Part shown: positions 45,801-56,800 of the stretch, one piece after another | How positions within the stretch are numbered: the stretch's first letter is position 1 | How the letters are laid out: each line of letters opens with the position of its first letter | Origin: Pseudevernia furfuracea | Taxonomy: Eukaryota; Ascomycota; Lecanoromycetes; Lecanorales; Parmeliaceae | Direction: 5' to 3' | Assembly: GCA_022315425.1 (NCBI GenBank) | Contig: JAIUPT010000020.1 | Location: 1,488,001 to 1,552,000, forward strand | DNA length: 64,000 nt | Translations under genes and position numbers: made by a program | Notes under the pieces: model-generated | Database searches by the model: none | Told to the model about the DNA's origin: nothing | The model's input: only the letters and a program-made list of their open reading frames with translations

Positions 45801-45951
45801 CTTGGCTGCTTGCCAAAGGCTTCAGGCATTCAACAAGGTGCCTGTGAAGCTTGTTGCTGGAGGCAAAGGTATTCTTGCAAATTCGGCATGTGAGCACAGC
45901 TGATTTGCGAGGTGCGATGAAGTGAGCTTCGACAGTGTCGTTCTGATATTT
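42817..45951 (-). CDS. Ty3/Gypsy-1 Pol: C2H2 finger, protease, reverse transcriptase, RNase H, integrase N-terminus
   Basis: The frame runs from just after the gag TAG to TGA at 42,817; the first Met is at 45,897. In order: a C2H2 finger CRICKNTFASSNKLHRHLVEC (20 central residues decisive), the retropepsin site FCFDTGCTMSLID, RT with RVVIDIRALNKITVPDAYPV and AYVDDIVIFST (intact YVDD), and an RNase H with DASKEFGFGAHVYH and TDHSAAIGIV. The integrase zinc domain has CSHCQ at the end. Pol would therefore lack the integrase core. It is read either through the TAG or by reinitiation. The element copies itself; it is not a host gene. Confidence 0.85.
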   Translation of the reverse strand, partial: KYQNDTVEAHFIAPRKSAVLTCRICKNTFASSNKLHRHLVECLKPLASSQAAQAVTKPSAGVTAFSCQIVESTAKDQPTPGRAFRGFRFATVKVSLTYQGRLYEFCFDTGCTMSLIDRAFLNQLIKDGGLHIEVKKTSPIKVRGLGTKEHDACEYAIIPMYIPSCNGEKVALIRREIHIVDDLSAKALIGIDIMKPEAIILDTAKDMATIGSCNIQVPMSMIVKGPRTDAVVISKARYAVPAHSFLTVPIEPVDLPSGRDLIFEPEQMDTLTLSASVIDNSLSSQGVIVRNDTDLPVTLARHTRLGKVLEYEAEGCFQIDMEHATLAEKPPKKARSKSLIKKAFKGLMCAAAAFSAVISTKETVHSTGATIYGDMVATAEIAKVTEAFPSLWKDTGNVTNVPEDQWMEIPLVENWQEIYKAGQARVYPVGVRDKEVIDKAFDKLHEQGRMEWTTTSTPFSFPCFVVWRETADGPKGRVVIDIRALNKITVPDAYPVPMQSEILALLRNATHISTIDAAAFFYQWWVQRQHRYRLSVSSHRGQETFNVPVMGYRNSPAYVQRMIDGILRPFRHFCRAYVDDIVIFSTSLEEHLKHLNLVFKALSDMNIHLAPAKAFLGYPSVQLLGQHVDALGLATSEDKLAAIRNLEFPRTLAALERYLGMTGYLKQYVPYYSAIVKPLQERKTLLNRNCRSTTGSARKAEASRAYLQTPTPKELNAYHQLQGIFASATMLHHHDPNRQLYVDLDASKEFGFGAHVYHVKGDDPLLRNPDAKPSADAVKADVLKQKSLQPILFLSRQLTPAETRYWPTELEMAGIVWVVKKIRHLIEAVIASRVTIVYTDHSAAIGIVRQSSMNTTSTEKLNLRLIRASEYLQRFRIELRHKPGKANIVPDALSRLASRAASASDRSEEGSILDAIDSFPVSVISVSEAFRNRVAKGYQDEPRWTRVIATVKANAELGDNAARLPYKLINDLLYFDDAEIGMRLCVPTRALEHEVFKLAHDEMRHSEYARTYEKLTRDIYIYNMSTKLHEYLRHCSHCQLYQTP

Positions 45952-47331
45952 CTAAGATTCATCGAGCTGTTCGCTGAAGCCTTCTGCAGGTGTTTCATGA
46001 AAGTCTTTCGCAGACGTGTTATAATAGAAGATATTCTCGTACTGCTGATAGTCCTCTTGGTCATCTGAAGACGTATTTTCTTGATCGTCAGCGTGATAGG
46101 CTTTAGTAGTAGGGAAGGGCTTCTTGAATGGATTTCGATTGAAATCTCTGCCTTCGTTTCTTTGGTAGGGGCTCGTGTAGGCTCTCTGGCCAGGAAACTG
46201 ATTTGCGTTTCCGCCCGTGATTTGTAGTGGTGGCCTGTTATTAGGCGATGGCTGGCTCTGTTGCCGTGGCTGATATGGCTGCTGAGACTGATACTGAGTG
46301 TTAACATTGTCCAAAGGTGAAGCATTCAGCAAGGGCCTTGTTTGATAAGGTGGCCTTGGTTGAAATGGTTTATTATCGCCGTTATAAGGGTTATTGCTTT
46401 CATAATAAGATCGAGAACCTTGATAGCTTTCTTTCACTGAACGGTACGATATGTCACTGAGGGGCTGACGAGAATATTGATCTTGAGAATATTGACCTTG
46501 ATTTTGGTACTGAGGCTGGGAGGGACGTTGTTTATTGACCTGATTGCTGTAACGATTCTGTTGTGACGGTCTTTTAGATCGGTATGAGTCCACCCTCTTG
46601 CTGGCAAAGGCCCACCATTCGTACTTGCGGTCATCGATATCAGAGAGGAAAGTGTCAATGGTAGACCTCTCCGTGGGTCGCTGCAAATACATTCGCAGGC
46701 TGAGGTCGATGTTGGTATAGATCATGTCTAGCTGAGGCCCGACATCGTTAATACCAGCATCCTTGGCTGTCCGAAGCATACGCTGAGCAAAGTCACGGGG
46801 CTCACGCTTAGCTGCAGCGTCCCGCAAGGTGTAAGACTCTTTCAGCAAGGACTCCATGGCAACGAAAGATGGCTGCTTGAAGCGTTTTACAAGCAGCTTA
46901 GACCACTCGTCGACACCATTGCCATAGTTGGCAATGCGGCGTTCAGTGTCGGAGAGTTCACTGGTCCACCAAGATAGAGCACTGCCACGGAGGCTTAGCC
47001 AGAGGTTCTCGCGTACGATATCACCCTTGGTAAGCACGAATTGCTTAGCACGTTCAATGAACAGGTGAACATCACGAAAGAAGGTGTCCTTTCCAGCGTG
47101 CTCAATTGGGGTGGCACCGCTGTGTATAGTCTTGCCATCATACTGAGGGTCGAAGAATCCAACCTCATTTGGATTCCATCTCGGAGTGATGGATGACGTT
47201 GGTGTAGGAGGCGGAGTATCAACAGGCGGATTCCCAGCTCCAGCAGCTGGTGCAGTAGCAGCAGCAGCTATTTGTGCCACAGCTGCCTGAACAGCATCAG
47301 ACACGATTCTTCGAACTGCCTCTTCATCCAT
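45952..47331 (-). CDS. Ty3/Gypsy-1 Gag
   Basis: The start ATG at 47,331 has a strong context (GCCATGG) and gives MDEEAVRRIVSDAVQAAVAQ. The capsid part includes FFDPQYDGKT, DTFFRDVHLFIERAKQFVL and WLSLRGSALSWWTSEL, as in fungal Ty3/Gypsy Gags. The C-terminal half is Gln/Pro/Tyr-rich and disordered. It ends at a TAG in the same frame as pol. The frame is open upstream to a TAG at about 47,750 without an ATG, and that stop is also present in copy 2, so a longer N-terminus through splicing is possible but not shown. No CCHC knuckle is present; a C2H2 finger follows after the stop. Confidence 0.85.
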   Translation of the reverse strand: MDEEAVRRIVSDAVQAAVAQIAAAATAPAAGAGNPPVDTPPPTPTSSITPRWNPNEVGFFDPQYDGKTIHSGATPIEHAGKDTFFRDVHLFIERAKQFVLTKGDIVRENLWLSLRGSALSWWTSELSDTERRIANYGNGVDEWSKLLVKRFKQPSFVAMESLLKESYTLRDAAAKREPRDFAQRMLRTAKDAGINDVGPQLDMIYTNIDLSLRMYLQRPTERSTIDTFLSDIDDRKYEWWAFASKRVDSYRSKRPSQQNRYSNQVNKQRPSQPQYQNQGQYSQDQYSRQPLSDISYRSVKESYQGSRSYYESNNPYNGDNKPFQPRPPYQTRPLLNASPLDNVNTQYQSQQPYQPRQQSQPSPNNRPPLQITGGNANQFPGQRAYTSPYQRNEGRDFNRNPFKKPFPTTKAYHADDQENTSSDDQEDYQQYENIFYYNTSAKDFHETPAEGFSEQLDES

Positions 47332-47965
47332 GGCTAGTACGCCGCCTGGTGATCTTGATCTGGTAGGGGTCGTTCCGGTAGATGGAGGGTCTTGCTGACG
47401 AATGTAGGCTATCACCTGCGGAAGGCTTCTGTAGCTGTGTGTCCGGTCGATGAAAGCACGAACCGACCGCTTGAAAGTAGAAGTATCGGTGGCCCAATTG
47501 GGCGGAAAGCCAGGGGACTCTGCAGAGGCGGAGCGTTTGGACGATCGAGATGCAGCAGCAGCAGCAGGTGGTGACTCGGGGCGAGGATAATTGGCTGTGA
47601 TGTACTCGAGGGCAAGGCCTACTTCGTGTGGTATCTCGTGTAGGTGCCGTGTGCCGGTTGCTTCGACAAATGAGTGGATTTGGTAGGCTGTTCGAGTAAC
47701 AGAGACGTCAAGGTGGGGGGCGTTGCTAGAAGACGCCAGGGTGTCTGATTGCTACTGTAGCAAGGACCTTGTTGCAACAGGCTTCGAGAAGTGCCTTATT
47801 GTGATAGGCTTCAGAATGGTATGCAGCGGAAGCGAGGCTGGTGCTTGGGACGGTCGGAAAGACAGCGTCAAGCAAAGGCAAAGCTGGTGGGTGGTGAGGT
47901 ACCCTGGTGCTAGAGAGCCATTGTATGGTGGATCTAGCTGGTGGAACAAAGGTGTTGCTACCAAT

Positions 47966-48155
47966 TGTAATGCTCATGGCATATGATCATTTATGGGTGT
48001 GTAAAGTCTTGTCTTTATGTTCTAGCTACGAGGCTGCTTTTGTAAGGAATACATCGGAGACGCTAGTATCAGCATGGCCTAGCCTCTCCCCCTTCTCCAA
48101 GGCATGGCAAGAGCCATCCTTCTGCGGAAGGCTTCGGCATGAGGGCTATGCCCTT
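47966..48155 (-). repeat. Ty3/Gypsy-1 5' LTR, truncated by 16 bp at its outer end
   Basis: Identical to the 3' LTR over its first 90 bp on plus and about 96% overall. It stops at CTATGCCCTT, where the other LTR continues GGCTATGATCATAACA. Copia-3 sequence (the duplicated 24 bp) begins at once. Confidence 0.88.
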
Positions 48156-51100
48156 GACGAGGGCAATTGAGCCCTAATTGTCGTCGAAGATTATGATAGT
48201 CTTCGGGTCAGAGTCTCGAGACCGCAGAAGTTGATTAAGAAGAGTTTTTAATCAAATAACTTCTTTGATAGTTAACGTTTGATCGATATACTCGACTTCG
48301 CAAGTGAATAACGCGACGATGACTTGACGCTTTGATGATTAGCTGATGATATCGTTATCGACGTTGAATAGATAGTCGAAGATAGATCTTCGAATCGAGT
48401 CGCCAGTTCAATCGAAATCGATGTATCCGATGAGGGCTTGAAGAGATTCTTTGTACACGAGTTCGTAGTGCACCGTGTCTCTAAGATATCGAAAGATTCG
48501 AATCACTACATTTCAGTGTGTCTGAGTCGAGTTGACTGAATAGCGGCTAATAAGAGAGACAGTATAGGCGATATCAGAACGAGTTTTTAGCATGGCATAC
48601 ATAAGGAATCTCACGGCGGATTAATAATTCTCGCACAGCTTTCTCGAGGCAACATAGCTCTCTTTCGCAGATTGTAGTTTACGACTGATTTTCAGAGGCG
48701 TGAAGGCTGGATTAAGACTTTAACAGTTAAAATGCTTTAAGAAACGAGTAATATAGACTGCTTGTCTCAGACGAAGAATATCGACGACACGGTTTCTTTT
48801 AACGATCATGTCTAAATAATAGACGCAAGATTTCAAGTCGAACATGTGAAACTTGTTATTGAGGGCCTTTTTGATGCGCTGAATATCGATTTTGCTGAGG
48901 TCGATAATTAATACATTATTCACATAGAGAACTACAGTGATATTCTTCTTAACGTTCATAAAGACACTCTCGTTCGATTCGATGAGTATTAGTTCGAGTT
49001 TCTTCATATACTTCGAAAAGTGCTGATATCAAATTCTAAGAGATTACTTAAGTTCATAGAGAGTCTTATTTAACTTATAAACTTTAATGTCGTCCTTGCT
49101 GAAATCATCGAGCTATCGCATATAAATCGTCTCTTGAACGTTATCATAGAGAAAGACGGTTTTGACGTTTATTTGTTTCACGTCCCAGTTCAGAACCGCT
49201 GTTAGGACAAAGATCGTCTTATAACTCATAAGCTTAACCACTGAGGCGAACGTGTCATGATAGTCACGATCCTTCTGTTATTCGAAACCTCGAATCACTC
49301 AGCGAGCCTTATAGCGAGTGACTTTCTTAGTGAGGTCTCGCTTCACGATGTAGACTTAACGATCTTTCAGAATATAAGCATCTGAAGACGTCTGAATCAG
49401 ACATTAAGTATTGTTGTTCATGAGAGATTTATATTCGTCTTGCATGGCGAGCTCCCAGTGTATGCGAGAGAGTTGATTGAAAATGGTCTGTTGATAGGTC
49501 GTCGGCTCGAAAATATTCGGCTTATTAACATGATTCGTCAGTAACGCAAAGGTCGCGAATGTTCTCGAGAGAGGGTTAGATAATAGGTCTCGTAGGTTCG
49601 GAATCGTAGTGTCGAGATGGTTAAGGAGTACTCTTTGAATCGCACTTAGCTCGAGGTCTTCGCGAACCATTTCGACGATAGTGAGGAAACGAGTTATTCT
49701 TTCGATAGCTGATGATGCAGTAATTAATCGAGAGATTCGCGCGAACGCGATCGATGATACGATTCGTGCGAGAGACGAGGGCTTTGATATAGACGTCTGC
49801 TTTTTAGCTGATTATGGGAAATTTGATTTTAATCTGTTTATTGTAAATGCAGATGCAGTCGTTGAGGGCTTTATAATAAGAATAATGTCTTTCGAAATGT
49901 TAGTAATACGTTATTCATTAAGTGTCTTCTCTATAGCGGATACTAATACATAAAGACGTTATCGCTTGATCGAGAGCTTATAAGCGTTCGTTTTTTCTTC
50001 GAGATTCACAATCAAGAAACGCTTCTCAACGAAGTGAACATTATTGATTCGAATAATCTTCTTCTTGATGAGATTATATAGGCGGAAAATAAACTTCTCT
50101 TCATATCTTAGAAGAATATACTTTTCGCTTTTATTTATGAGTTTCTTTTAAATACGCTTCAACGCATAGACGATAAAATCAATCGTTCGCAGATGAGATA
50201 AAATGAGTTTTCGATGATAAAAAGTCTCAAATGACGTTATAATGGTTCGAACGTTGAGGGATCGCAATATCAAATAATTAATAATGATCACGATTTCAGA
50301 TTAGAAAGACTTGTTAAGCTGAAAACTTAGTAGTATAAAATGCATCTTATACAGCAAGATCTGCTCAAAACGTTCGATCGTCTCGTTCATTTCGAAGTTT
50401 TCAAATATAGTGAGCTTCTATCTGATTCCGCACTGAAGGAGATAATTTAAGGTCTTGAATATATACTCTTTTTCATTGTCGAGGCGAATACGATAGATCT
50501 TATAGTCTCATAACTCTAGAAAGACTTTGAAACGTAAGAATATAATAAACGTTTTACTCTTATAACGAATACAGTACACTTTAGAGTAGGAGATAAAATT
50601 ATTCTTAAATATTATAAAGTATCTGCAGTTATTGAATTCAGTAGAGAACAAAGGCTCTACGAGATTACTATAAACAAATTCGTTAGACTGCGTTTTTAAC
50701 TCTGTGAGACTATCATAAGAGACAGTCTTCTGACGTCTTATAATATAATATTCGCAGATGTACTTCTTCGCAATGTTCTTGATGAAGTTCACCTCAACGA
50801 TCATATTTAAAAGCTTGTTTAGATTATTTTAACTTAAATGACTCATGCGAGCATGTTAGAGTTGATGAATAAGATTCGAGAACACACTATAGGCGATTAG
50901 AGCACTATTTCGACTCTGTCAGAGATTCAAAAAGAAGAGATCACGATTGCGAATATCGATAAGCTTTAGATCGTTCTTGATGAAAGTGTACTCTATCTTA
51001 TAAAAGAAGACAGCGATATCGAAGTTCAGAAGTTTATCGACCGAGAGAAGATTAACGCTCATATCGAATATATATAAGACATTTCGTAGAGTGACTGTCA

Positions 51101-53760
51101 CACACTCTCCTCTAATCACACAGTCGAGACTAATAATGTCACAGTCTTAAGACTGTACTTCGCTCTTCTCGATGCCCTTGATCGATCGAGAGTAAATCTT
51201 TTCGTAGATGATAAACATTAAACGATTCGCGAAAGAATAACGAGAGTAGTCTGAATCTACGACGACTCGAGTGAGGAGATTCACGAAATTCGCAGTTATA
51301 AAACTATATTCGAGAGCTTTCGTGACGATTAGATTAATGACTTGATCATTAGCCGCATCGAGGATATTAAAGTCGTTCGAGTTAATATTCGAATAGTACA
51401 TAATGAAGTTCAGTTCCTTTAAAAAGATATAATTAATATTGAGATAATCGTTCTCTTCTGAAGCAGAGACATTAAAAGACGTCTCTTCGATGCGCTTACG
51501 CTTATTGCTTAAAAGCTCATCTTCGAAGTCGAAGATCTTTATCTTCTTCTTCTTTTCCTCTTTCGTTATGAATTTCTCAGACTTGAGATAAGAGAACTTG
51601 ATTCAGCATTTGATAGAGAGATATCTAAATTTGTAGTTAGCTACCTTACACGAAGAACAGATCTTACGATTAATGTTAGAGTCGTCGAGGTTATTGAAAG
51701 CAGCTTGTTTGTCTTTGCTCTTATCGTTACGAACGATATATATGATCAGTTCTTCTTCTTTGAAGGAGATTCTAACTTCTTCGTTCACGACGATCACGAT
51801 AACCTCTTAAAACTTGACGAACTTGTTCTCAAAGAGATTATAGTTTTAAGTGTAACTTGACTCAAACATGTCGTAAGAGTCGTCAAGTTTTATAAGAAAA
51901 ATTAGAATCCATAGAGGCTTCGAAATGACGAGAGATTTATGAAGGCTGATGATGTCGAAGATGATCTTACGAAAGTTCTTTTCATATTAACGAACTCTCT
52001 CTTCTTCAAGAGTGAGATCGAATATTCGACGCATTAGTTCCCTATAGAGATCCGTGCTCTTAGACTAATAATTTTTAATTAGAACATCGAGCATAATCTG
52101 AGAATCTTTATTATCAAATTCGACTTCGACGAGTTCGCGATCGTTATTTTCGAGACGATAAAAGATAACGATATAGACTTTATGACTAATAATCGCATTA
52201 AAGAGAACAAGGTTGTTAAGCATTAATCAATTATTGATATTCTGCTTTCATCGACGATATTCTAGATTGAACTTTAAAATGATAATGAAGTTTAGAGGAA
52301 AAGCGCTTTCCCCTTCGAGAGAGTCAGTCGTTGAAACTATTAGAGCTGACATGTTTCTTGCGACGTCTTATGCGCTTGATTCTTCGTCGATTATAGATGT
52401 TAAGAGTTACTAAGAAGGTTTCTGAGAACGACACGTACGATATGAATAGTGACGACGATAATGCTTAAACGAAAGACTTAGTTTGAGAGGTGACTGAGGC
52501 GATAAAGAACGAAGATCTTAAAGTCGAAGAAGTCGAAGTCGAAGAAGTGAGATTTAGAGAACTTTTGACACGAAGATCGAATAAGTTAATGTTACTTGAG
52601 ACACTAAGAATGTCTTCGCTGACTTCGAATTAAAATTCGACATTGTTAACGTTCGCGAAAGCAGTGAGAGTGAAATAGGTGCTTTAATCTTCGTTAGAGT
52701 TCTCGAGAGTCTTATCGATATCTAATAACTTTTATTGCTGATCTTCGAGTTCTTACATAAGGAATAGAAAGTGCTTATGCTTGAATCTTCGATAGATACG
52801 AACGATATTATTGAGATGAAAGATACTTAGAGACAAGAAAGATTTAAATTGATCTGATTTTCGCTGAGACTGTATCGAAGACAATTGCTAAAGGCGTGTA
52901 AACCTTCGAAGGGGAATAACGTTCTTCTTATGCTGAGTCTTCGGCAGAGACTCGAATTTAGAATAGTCGCTTCGATGACTATCGTCGTGAGGTGAAGTCA
53001 TATTCGACGATAGGATAAAGTCGAATAGCGATGAAAAGAATTCGATGACTGAGCCCCAGCCCTCTTCTTTAGAGGACTTGTGAAGTCGAAAGACCTATCT
53101 CAACAAGAAATCCTTGTTGTTTTGACCTCCAATAGACGTATACGCGCTCTGAGTGAAGATTTGTCAATGACTGAGTCTCAGCTCTCTTCTTTAGAGAACT
53201 TGTGAGATCGAAAGATCTATCTCAACAAGAAATCCTTGTTGTTTTGATCCTCAATAGACGTATACGCGCTCTGAGTAGAGATTTGTCGATGACTAATCAA
53301 CTCTAAAGTGTGATTAGACGATTTGATGCTGAAGTCCAGTCTCTTGAGTCGTTATAATTGATTCGATTCACGTAAACGCTTTATCAACGCTGAAGCGATA
53401 TATATCGCGAGAGAAATGTTCTCGTTGAGCGTGTTTAACGTGTCTCACGCAGGGAAGCTGACAATGTTTCAGAGGTCTTAGTGAAATTCGATCGCACGGT
53501 CGTATGGCGAGTTCGACGTTCGACGTTCGATTAGATTCGATATGTCGAGAGTCGATTTGCGATAGGACTCCCAGCCCTTCGAATTCCAAAGACGATCATT
53601 TTGTAGAGGGCAATACCCATCTCAAGAAGATTGAAAAACAGAGTCTCATAGCTGTCGCGACGTTCATTGCGATGAACTCGTGATGCTTAGAGATCACTGT
53701 GGCTCTGATAGGCATAGGATATAAGTGAAACAGTCGCCGAGCAAGCCCGGGCTCATAACC

Positions 53761-53882
53761 TGTCAAGAATAGGTGATAGAACACTTAGTTGTAAACTATA
53801 GAATACTACGAGAGTAAAGAGCGACTATGAGGATGCGCCTTAGCGCATCACGTGACCATGTCACGTGACCCGAATTTTGACA
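53761..53882 (-). repeat. Copia-3 5' LTR
   Basis: 122-bp family LTR in reverse orientation; the tRNA-iMet primer site lies directly to its left (53,749-53,760). Confidence 0.9.
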
Positions 53883-56800
53883 GAATATCAACAATTGATT
53901 GATGCTCAACAACCTTGTTTTCTTTAATGCGATCACCAGTCATAGAACCTACATCGCTATCTTTTATCGCCTCGAAGATAACGATCGCGAACTCGTCGAG
54001 GTCGAATTCGACGATAAAGACCCTCAGACCATGCTCGATGCCCTAATCAAGAACTATCAGTCTAAGAGCACGAATCTCTATAGAGAACTAATACGTCGAA
54101 TATTCGATCTCATTCTTAAAGAAGAAAAAGTTCGTCAATACGAAAAGAACTTTCGCAAGGTCATCTCCGACATCATTAGTCTTCATAAATCCCTCGCTAT
54201 TTCGAAGTCTCTGTGAATTCTAATTTTTCTCATGAGACTTGACGACTCTTACGACATGTTCGAGTCAAGTTATATTCAAAATCATGATCTCTTTGAGAAC
54301 AAGTTCGTTAAGTTTTAAGAGGTTATCGTGATCGCCGTGAACGAAGAAGTTAGAATCTCCTTCAAAGAAGAAGAACTAATTATATATATCGCTCGCAACG
54401 ATAAGAGCAAAGATAAACAAGCTACTTTTAACAACTCGAACGACTCTAACATCAATCGTGAGATCTATTCTTCGTATAAGATAGCTAATCGCAAATTCAG
54501 ACATTTCTCTATCAAATGCTGAATCAAGTTTTCTTATCTTAAGTTTAAGAAATTTATAACGAAAGAGAAAAAGAAGAAGAAGATAAAGATCTTCGACTCC
54601 GAAGATGAATTCTTAAGCAACAAGCGTAAGCGCATCAAAGAGACGTCTTTTAATATCTCTACTTCAGAAGAGAACGATTATCTTAATGTCAATTATACCT
54701 TTCTAAAGAAACTAAACTCCATCATATATTATTCGAATATCAACTCGAACGACTTCAATATTCTCGATGCGACTGATGATCAAGTCATTAATCTAATCGT
54801 CACGAAAGTTCTCGAACATAGTCTCATGACTGCGAATTTCGTGAATCTTCTTATTCGAGTCGTCGTAGATTTAGACTGCTCTCGTTATTCTTTCGCGAAT
54901 CGTTCGATATTTATTATCTACGAAAAGATCTACTCTCGATCAATCAAGGGCATCGAGAGAAGCGAAGTATAATCTCAAGACTGTAACATTATTAGTCTCG
55001 ACTGTGTGATTAAAAGAGAGTGTGTGACAGTCACTCTACGAAATGTCTTATATATATTCGATATGGGCGTCAATCTCCTCTCGATCGATAACTTTTAAAC
55101 TTCGATATCGCTGTCTTCTTTCATAAAACAGAATACATTCTCATTAAGAACGATCTAAAGCTTATCGATACTCGTAACCGTGATCTCTTCTTTTTGAATC
55201 TCTGACAGAGTCGAAACAGTGCTCTAATCGTCTATAATGTGCTCTCGAATCTCATTCATTAACTCTGACATGCTCGTATAAGTCATTTAGGTCAAAACAA
55301 TCTAAACAAGCTCTCAAATATAATCGTTGAAATGAACTTCATCAAGAACATTGCGAAGAAGTATATCTGCGAATACTATATCATAAAACGTTAAAAGACT
55401 GTCTCTTATGATAGTCTCACAGAGTCAGAAACGCAGTCTAACGAATTTGTTTATAATAATCTCGTAGAGTCTCTATTCCCTACTAAATTCAATAACTACA
55501 AATACTTTATAATATTTAAGAATAATTTCATCTTCTACTCTAAAGTGTACTGCATTCGTTATAAGAGTGAAACGTTTATCATATTCTTACGTTTCAAAGT
55601 CTTTCTAGAGTCACGAGACTATAAGATCTATCGTATTCGCCTCAACAATAAGAAAGAGTATATATTCAAGATCTTCTTAAATTATCTTCTTCAGTGCGAA
55701 ATCAGGCAGAAGCTCACTATATCTGGGAATTTCGAAATAAACGAAGCGATCGAAAGTTTTAGACAGATCTTACTGTATAAGATGCATTTTATACTGTTAA
55801 GTTCCCAGCTCAACAAGTCTTTCTGATTCGAAATCGTGATCATCATCAATTATTTGATGTTGCGATTCCCCAACGTTCGAATCATTGTAACGTTATTTAA
55901 GACTTTTTATCATCGAAAGTCCATTTTATTTCATCTGCGAACGATTAATTTCATCGTCTATGCGTTAAAGCGTATTTAAAAGAAACTCGTGAATAAAAGC
56001 AAAAAGTGTGTTCTTCTAAAATATGAAGAGGAGTTTATTTTTCGCCTATATAATCTCATCAAGAAGAAGATTATTCGAATCAATAATGTTCACTTCGTTG
56101 AGAAGCGTTCCTTAATTGTAAATCTCAAAGAAAAGACGAACGTCTATAAGTTCTCGATCAAGCGATAACGTCTTCATATATCAGCATTCGCTATAGAGAA
56201 GACACTTAATGAATAACGTATTATTAATATTTCGAAAGATATTGCTCTTATTATAAAGTTCTCAACGACTGCATCTACATCTACAATAAACAGATCAAGA
56301 TCAAATTTCTCATAATCAGCTAAAAAGTAGACGTCTATATTAAAGCCCTCGTTCTTCGTACGAGTCGTATTATCGATCGCGTTCGCGCGAGCCTCTCGAT
56401 CAATTACTACATTATTAGCTATCGAAAGAATAACTCGTTCTCTCACTGTCGTCGAAATGATTCGCGAAGATCTCGAGCTAAGTGTGATTCAAAGAGTATT
56501 TATTGATCATCTCGACATTACGATTTCGAATCTGCGAGATCTATTATCTAATTCTCTCTCGAAAATATTCGCGATCTTTACGTTACTAACGAATCATGTT
56601 AATAAGTCGAATATTTTCGAGTCGACGATCTATTAATAGGTCATTTTCAATCAACTCTCTCGTATGCACTGAGAGCTCGTTATATAAGACGAATATAAAT
56701 CTCTTATGAACAACAATACTTGATATCTGATTCAAACGCCTTCAGATGCTCATATTCTAAGAGATCGCTGAGTTTACATCGTAAAGCGAGACCTCGCTAA

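Larger units (their letters stand above)
41090..48155 (-). mobile_element. Ty3/Gypsy copy 1: chromodomain-type element, central part nearly unmutated
   Basis: The 3' LTR is 41,090-41,295 (206 bp, TGTAAT to ATAACA on plus). The 5' LTR is 47,966-48,155 (190 bp), lacking the terminal 16 bp. The primer site (TGGTAGCAACACC on minus, 47,951-47,963) lies two bases from the LTR and fits a tRNA 3' end. Gag, protease, RT, RNase H and the start of integrase are open; the rest of integrase and the chromodomain are hypermutated. A 24-bp target duplication (41,067-41,090 and 48,156-48,179) flanks it. The base composition of 42.8-48 kb is like host genes, so it is a young insertion. Confidence 0.92.
40297..53882 (-). 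mobile_element. Copia-3: inverted Ty1/Copia element, TSD GAATA, carrying a Ty3/Gypsy insertion
   Basis: Its 3' LTR is 40,297-40,418 and its 5' LTR 53,761-53,882 (122 bp each). GAATA is repeated at 40,292-40,296 and 53,883-53,887. It landed in Copia-1 only 11 bp right of the tyrosine-recombinase element. Own DNA is 40,297-41,090 and 48,156-53,882. On the minus strand the leader (with the doubled 122-bp unit), gag, integrase (50,500-51,100), RT (48,720-49,670) and RNase H are recognisable but full of stops. RNase H is split by the Ty3/Gypsy element. Confidence 0.9.

Noticed and set aside
47726..47977. Extra small ORFs upstream of Ty3/Gypsy gag
   Set aside because: They lie in LTR/leader sequence; the in-frame TAG near 47,750 is shared by the mutated copy, so the leader is probably untranslated.
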